A stretch of 37,042 nucleotides of DNA from Clostridia bacterium (lineage in GTDB: Bacteria > Bacillota_A > Clostridia > Oscillospirales > Acutalibacteraceae). Location: positions 1-37,042 of the forward strand of contig RZYX01000012.1 of assembly GCA_009930155.1 (NCBI GenBank), written 5' to 3'. Below the pieces are notes generated by a model. That model ran no database searches. It was not told the origin of the DNA and was given only the letters and a program-made list of their open reading frames with translations. The stretch's first letter is position 1. Every line of letters begins with the position of its first letter. Shown here piece by piece: positions 33,170 to 37,042 of this stretch. Both the position numbers and the translations under genes were made by a program.

Positions 33170-34213
33170 TTATCCAATAGTTGACATAATACCCATAAGA
33201 GGCAACATAACTGATAAAAGTATAAGCCCCACTATGAGTGACATTACTATTACAAGTGTAGGCTCAACACGGTTTATTACTCTTTCTATGTTCTCGTCAA
33301 CATCTTCTTCGCTTCTTCTTGCGATTTCAGACATAACTGTATCAGCAGAACCCGTTTTAAAACCTATAGAAAGCATACGGCAATATAAGCTTGAAAAAAT
33401 CTCAGACTTTGAAATTGCATTAGCAAAAGGCTCACTTTCAGCCATAAGCTTTCTGCAATTATCTATCTTTGATTTCATGTTAGCATTGTCTGTTATACGC
33501 TCAACCATGTTAAGCGATTCATCTGTATCAAGTCCGCTTGCAAGTGTCATAGCCATTGCTGATGCAAATCTTGCAGAAGCTATTTTTTTATTAAGTCCTC
33601 TTGATGCCGTCATCTTACCATAAGTCCTCACAGCTTTAACACGCCAAGATGGCACAAGATTTATTACAAATGCAATAAGTGCTATTACGGCTAGTACGCC
33701 AAATATGACAAATGAATACTTTGAAATAGCGTTACCAAAGTGCATAATGCTAATTGCAACAGGTGTCATCTGTGTACCTAGCTGATTAAAAACATCATTA
33801 AATATTGGAAGAACACGAGTAATAAGTATGATTATGACCAGTAGCAACATAAGCATAAGCACAGCTGGATAAACAACAGCATTTTTTATGCTTCTTGATA
33901 TCTGCTCCTGCCTCTCATAATGTTCTGATAACGCTCTTAAAACATCTTCTGTTCTACCTGTCTTTTCACCTATTTCAATCATATCAACAACATACTTTGG
34001 AAAATTTCCCGAATCGTCCATTGCTTTGTGCAATGAAACACCAGAATCAACCTCGTCAAAAAGCTTGTTTAAAATTTCTTTGTTTTGTTTATCTTTTTCA
34101 TCCTCATTTAGCATTGAAAGACCCTCATTAAGCGAGATACCCGCTTTCATAACAAGGCTAAGCTCCATGCATAAAGATGAAAGATAAGGCCCGCTTAATA
34201 TTTTAGCACTCAT
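33170..34213 (-). CDS. PilC/GspF-family inner-membrane platform protein
   Basis: 347 residues. ATG 34213 has GGAGG seven bases upstream; the frame opens 30 bases earlier without a good site. Two repeated GspF domains are visible: a helical cytoplasmic part (about 1-110), membrane helix (about 113-135), second membrane helix near 155-180, second cytoplasmic domain (about 200-310) and a C-terminal helix (about 318-342, VIVMSLIVGLILLSVML). The platform protein couples the cytoplasmic ATPase to pilin insertion or removal. It heads the pilin-like gene set. There is a 26-base spacer to the transglutaminase-like gene. Confidence 0.92.
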   Translation of the reverse strand: MSAKILSGPYLSSLCMELSLVMKAGISLNEGLSMLNEDEKDKQNKEILNKLFDEVDSGVSLHKAMDDSGNFPKYVVDMIEIGEKTGRTEDVLRALSEHYERQEQISRSIKNAVVYPAVLMLMLLLVIIILITRVLPIFNDVFNQLGTQMTPVAISIMHFGNAISKYSFVIFGVLAVIALIAFVINLVPSWRVKAVRTYGKMTASRGLNKKIASARFASAMAMTLASGLDTDESLNMVERITDNANMKSKIDNCRKLMAESEPFANAISKSEIFSSLYCRMLSIGFKTGSADTVMSEIARRSEEDVDENIERVINRVEPTLVIVMSLIVGLILLSVMLPLMGIMSTIG

Positions 34214-34239
34214 AAAAAAACCTCCGTGTATATTTAAAA

Positions 34240-35406
34240 TCAATAATAGTATTGTGCTGAGTAATTAGAACCATTCCCTATATATTGCATAATAGAACTA
34301 CTTGAATTTGCACTGGATGCAAAGGTTGGATCCATAAGCTTCCAGCTTTGACCGTCAAAATATATTGCACCATTTATCCACCCAACATTCCTAATGTAAA
34401 CATTTACCCATGCATGGTAACTTGATGATGCCCAACCAACAACCAACTTGCAAGGTATGTTCTGTGAGCGAAGCATGGCTGTCATAAGTGCAGCGTAATC
34501 AAAACATATACCCTTACGCTGTGCATAAACAGAATTTAAATCAGGCAAATATCCACTTGAAACTGTAGCTGCTTTATTACTATCATATGTGAAATTATCT
34601 ATTACAAAATTATATATTCTATCCAATTTTTGTAAATCCGTTGAATATCCTGTGCAAAGCTCTGCTGCCTTTAAAACTGCTGTTGTACTTCCATTATAAT
34701 TTACATATTGATTTGGCCTTAAAAATGGAGCGAAAGAGCTTGAAAGAGAAACACCAATGCTTGCTGACTGTGCTTGTACATAACTATTGCCCGAAACATT
34801 CTCAAGCACATCAACTGAATATGTTCCACTTCCCATAGAAAGTGGGAACACCTCATAGTTACCACTTAAAGAAAGATCATAATAATATGTTGTATCCTTT
34901 ATAACCCTCACCTTAACTTTTGCAGCACTACCTGTATACTTTATCATTATATACCCATCGCCAGTATTCGACGCATCTATTGTAGCTTTATCGTTTGCAT
35001 ACGCAATAGTACCCGATGCAACTGTAGAATAAATAACAGGTGAGGCATAAGGTGCATTTGCAGCGGGTGCCGCAGTTGCAGTTGGTGCTTTAGTTGTCGT
35101 TGTTTTTGCCGTTGATGATTTTTTAGTTGTTACTGAATTTTTATTTGCAGTCGTCCCAGAACTACTTGCAGAAGTTGTTCCGCCCTGATTTGATGCACTG
35201 GTACCTTTGCTATCGGAAATGGAGTTTACTTCATCACTTGTAGACTCCGATTTTTCTGCACCTTCCTGTGTTGTCTTAATTATGGAAGTTGCCAATATAT
35301 CTTTGTCTTTATCTGCACAGCTCACAAGGCATGGCAATATAAGCGCAAATGAAAGCATAAGCGCTATAAATTTGTATGAAATTTTTGTATTTATATTATT
35401 TCCCAT
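34240..35406 (-). CDS. Transglutaminase-like lipoprotein
   Basis: 388 residues. A signal peptide (1-29) ends in a lipobox LVSC with Cys30 as the lipid anchor. A low-complexity Ser/Thr/Ala/Lys linker (about 40-120) leads to a beta-rich domain (about 122-225) and a C-terminal transglutaminase-like core with Cys301 (KGICFDYAALM), His331 (SYHAWVNVY) and Asp359 (LMDPTF), the papain-like triad. It should act outside the membrane, as a protease or crosslinker of surface proteins or peptidoglycan; the substrate is not visible. It is just upstream of the pilC gene on the same strand, so it may share the transcript. Confidence 0.9.
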   Translation of the reverse strand: MGNNINTKISYKFIALMLSFALILPCLVSCADKDKDILATSIIKTTQEGAEKSESTSDEVNSISDSKGTSASNQGGTTSASSSGTTANKNSVTTKKSSTAKTTTTKAPTATAAPAANAPYASPVIYSTVASGTIAYANDKATIDASNTGDGYIMIKYTGSAAKVKVRVIKDTTYYYDLSLSGNYEVFPLSMGSGTYSVDVLENVSGNSYVQAQSASIGVSLSSSFAPFLRPNQYVNYNGSTTAVLKAAELCTGYSTDLQKLDRIYNFVIDNFTYDSNKAATVSSGYLPDLNSVYAQRKGICFDYAALMTAMLRSQNIPCKLVVGWASSSYHAWVNVYIRNVGWINGAIYFDGQSWKLMDPTFASSANSSSSIMQYIGNGSNYSAQYYY

Positions 35407-35452
35407 ACAAACAAACCTTTTCTAAAATCATTTTATATAGTATCATAGAACT

Positions 35453-35480
35453 ATTATAATATAGATATCATAAAAAGCAA
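35453..35480 (-). promoter_or_regulatory. Candidate promoter for the transglutaminase/pilus-like operon
   Basis: Reading leftward, TTGCTT (35475-35480), 16-base spacer, TATAAT (35453-35458), about 50 bases before the ATG at 35406. No terminator is evident between 34240 and 31387, so the whole set to pilT could be one transcript. Confidence 0.45.
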
Positions 35481-35606
35481 ACAAATTTCTACATTATTAT
35501 TACATTTTTATTACTATTATTTTATTTGATTAGTTTACCGAAAAAAATAATAAGCATTAATATAATTTATAAATATATCTTAACATTAAAAATTGGGGGT
35601 CATATC

Positions 35607-36398
35607 GTGATAAAAGAAAGGCTATATGCTATTATTCAAACCATTTTAATAGGCGTTTTTATATACGCAGCAATTAACATCTTCGGCATAGCGAACAATT
35701 ACAACAAAGGCGATAAAATCTATACTGAATCACAAGAAAAATACTTTGTAATAGAACAAGAAACTGACGATAAAACTAGCGATAAAACTGACGAAAATCA
35801 AAAATACATACTAGACCTTGCACAGCTTAAAGAAATAAACCCCGATATTGTCGCTTGGATTTATATTGATGACACCAAAGTTAGCTACCCTCTTTTGCAA
35901 TGCGATAATAATGATAAATACCTAAAGCAAACATACAACAATATCAAAAGCGACTTTGGCAGTATTTTTATTGACTTTAGAAATTCTGCAGATATGTCAG
36001 ATAGACACTCTATTATCTATGGACATAACACTAAAAACGGCTCCATGTTTGGCTCACTTAAAAAATATAAAGATGCAAACTACTTTAAACAGCATCCAAA
36101 AATCTCTATAATATATGCAGAGAAAACTTATGAATACGAGATTTTCTCAGTATACACAACTTTAGTTAGTGGCCCTGCTTATATTAATAATTTTAATAAT
36201 GATGATGAGTTTATAAGCTTTATAAATGCTACAGCCAAACTTTCAGTAATAGATACAGGTATCAAACCAAACATTCAAGACAAAATCATTACACTATCAA
36301 CATGCACCTCTCGTTCCCCAGATGAAAGATTTGTTGTTCATGCCCGCCTTGCAAGCATAATTCAAAACGAAAATTCCATAGAAGTTGATAAATTCTAA
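35607..36398 (+). CDS. srtB: Class B sortase
   Basis: 263 residues. GTG 35607 is chosen for the GGGGG ribosome binding site seven bases upstream; the frame is open to a TTG at 35526 without one. An N-terminal membrane helix (about 8-27) leads to the sortase fold with His140 (IYGHN), Cys233 (TLSTC) and Arg241 (DERFVVHARL). The region around helices between His and Cys and the TLSTC context fit class B. Sortases join surface proteins to the cell wall or to each other. No protein with an obvious sorting signal (NPxTN/LPxTG-like motif plus C-terminal helix) is encoded in the window, so its substrate is elsewhere. Confidence 0.93.
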   Translation: MIKERLYAIIQTILIGVFIYAAINIFGIANNYNKGDKIYTESQEKYFVIEQETDDKTSDKTDENQKYILDLAQLKEINPDIVAWIYIDDTKVSYPLLQCDNNDKYLKQTYNNIKSDFGSIFIDFRNSADMSDRHSIIYGHNTKNGSMFGSLKKYKDANYFKQHPKISIIYAEKTYEYEIFSVYTTLVSGPAYINNFNNDDEFISFINATAKLSVIDTGIKPNIQDKIITLSTCTSRSPDERFVVHARLASIIQNENSIEVDKF

Positions 36399-36410
36399 AA
36401 CCCAAAAGCT

Positions 36411-36455
36411 ACTGCCCGATTTATTATCAATTAAAAAATCGGGCAGTTTATATTT
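36411..36455. terminator. Bidirectional terminator after the sortase gene
   Basis: ACTGCCCGATTT (36411-36422) pairs with AAATCGGGCAGT (36436-36447) around a 13-base loop, followed by TTATATTTTA on the plus strand. The minus-strand gene ends at 36460. Confidence 0.8.
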
Positions 36456-36459
36456 TATT

Positions 36460-37042
36460 TTATTTATTATCTTTCTTTGGTCCAAAACCATCATGCTTAT
36501 AATTTATTCCCGCTCTGCGAGCCTGAGAGTGCTGATATTCTCTTTTTATCCTATAAACTCTATTATCTTTTCTAAAAAACGCACCAGTTTGTTTAAAATA
36601 AAAAGCCACTTCTTTTTCTTCACACTGGCGACGGATATTCAACACCCAGTTGTAATCGCAAACTCTTGCATTTTGACCTGACTCACCGCCAACAACAACC
36701 TGCTCAATTTGGTCACTAAGATATGGCGACAAATCAATCGGCGTTAAAATCGGCTCACAAATTATATATTTATGCTTTATTGGCAATTTGACAAAAACAG
36801 GCAGACGCTCATCCACTCTTTTTTGATTTTCAACTGTGCAACATATAGCAACATTTTCATAGCCCTCTCCCCAATCCGAAGGAATACAGTCCATAAAACG
36901 CAAGCATCGCTTTGTAATAATCATAAAATTTAAATCAGACCTTTGGCGTATCATATCCCAAGCATCTTTCCGCCACTCATCGGCCTCTTCAATAAAAAAG
37001 TCAGAAGTGAAGCATGTATAAACCAATTCCCCAGGCTTTACC
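36460..37042 (-). CDS. DUF5131/phage Gp37-Gp68-family protein, N-terminus outside the window
   Basis: The frame is open to the window edge with codons reading VKPGELVYTCFTSDFF, so the true start lies beyond 37042; the 194 or so residues seen are the C-terminal part. The segments NFMIITKRCLRF, GYENVAICCTVENQKRVDERLP, IICEPILTPIDL, VVVGGESGQNARV and FYFKQTGAF match what I recall of the DUF5131 (phage Gp37/Gp68) family. These proteins resemble a radical-SAM-like fold and occur both in phages and in chromosomes, with unknown function. The family can point to mobile DNA, but no other phage gene is seen here. Confidence 0.8.
   Translation of the reverse strand, partial: VKPGELVYTCFTSDFFIEEADEWRKDAWDMIRQRSDLNFMIITKRCLRFMDCIPSDWGEGYENVAICCTVENQKRVDERLPVFVKLPIKHKYIICEPILTPIDLSPYLSDQIEQVVVGGESGQNARVCDYNWVLNIRRQCEEKEVAFYFKQTGAFFRKDNRVYRIKREYQHSQARRAGINYKHDGFGPKKDNK

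Noticed and set aside
33108..33623. 171-codon plus-strand frame across the GspF gene
   Set aside because: Antisense to a clear GspF-family gene on the minus strand and without a ribosome binding site.

Overview
The window reads as chromosomal DNA of a low-GC Gram-positive bacterium, most likely a clostridial (Oscillospiraceae/Ruminococcaceae-like) species. The evidence is the AT-rich composition, strong GGAGG-type ribosome binding sites, the Firmicutes gene order rimP-nusA-ylxR-ylxQ-infB-rbfA-nrnA-truB-ribF-rpsO-pnp, the AspRS2-GatCAB set, a class B sortase, a DUF4860 protein and many Rho-independent terminators. The taxon is an inference from gene content. No rRNA, tRNA, CRISPR array, transposase or prophage block was seen.

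Layout. 1-14258 (minus strand): the translation/RNA-metabolism cluster starts from a promoter and leader upstream of rimP and runs leftward to ribF. rpsO-pnp has its own promoter and a structured leader. After a terminator, proB-proA and a membrane-anchored unknown protein form a further unit behind a tandem palindromic repeat. 14363-14483 is a divergent promoter region. 14540-19125 (plus): archaeal-type aspartyl-tRNA synthetase plus gatC-gatA-gatB, a compact operon for indirect Asn-tRNA synthesis; the synthetase carries residues expected of a non-discriminating enzyme. 19126-19923: about 800 bases without a conventional gene, holding four strong hairpins and a candidate type I toxin-antitoxin module. 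19924-24399: a MarR regulator and a heterodimeric ABC exporter. 24464-26418: DEAD-box RNA helicase with a long leader containing a terminator. 26513-27268 (minus): ZIP metal transporter. 27544-30175: an unknown anchored protein, a CcdA/TlpA thiol-redox pair and a 52-residue acidic EF-hand-like protein. 30302-35406 (minus): a reduced type IV pilus-like cluster (PilT, PilC/GspF, four pilin-like or membrane-anchored proteins) preceded by a transglutaminase-like lipoprotein. 35607-36398 (plus): sortase B. 36460-37042 (minus): a DUF5131/phage Gp37-Gp68-type protein cut by the window edge.

How the genes work together. The left third handles ribosome maturation, initiation, RNA decay and tRNA modification. 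The Asp/Asn tRNA operon lies divergently beside it. The right third is cell-surface oriented: efflux pump, metal uptake, extracytoplasmic redox, pilus-like machine, transglutaminase and sortase.

Most notable for follow-up: (i) the candidate type I toxin-antitoxin pair at 19328-19581; (ii) structured leaders in front of rpsO, pnp, rimP and the helicase gene; (iii) the palindromic repeat that carries the likely proBA promoter; (iv) the pilus-like cluster that has a retraction-type ATPase but no extension ATPase or prepilin peptidase in view. All RNA-level statements come from reading the sequence by eye and have not been computed.
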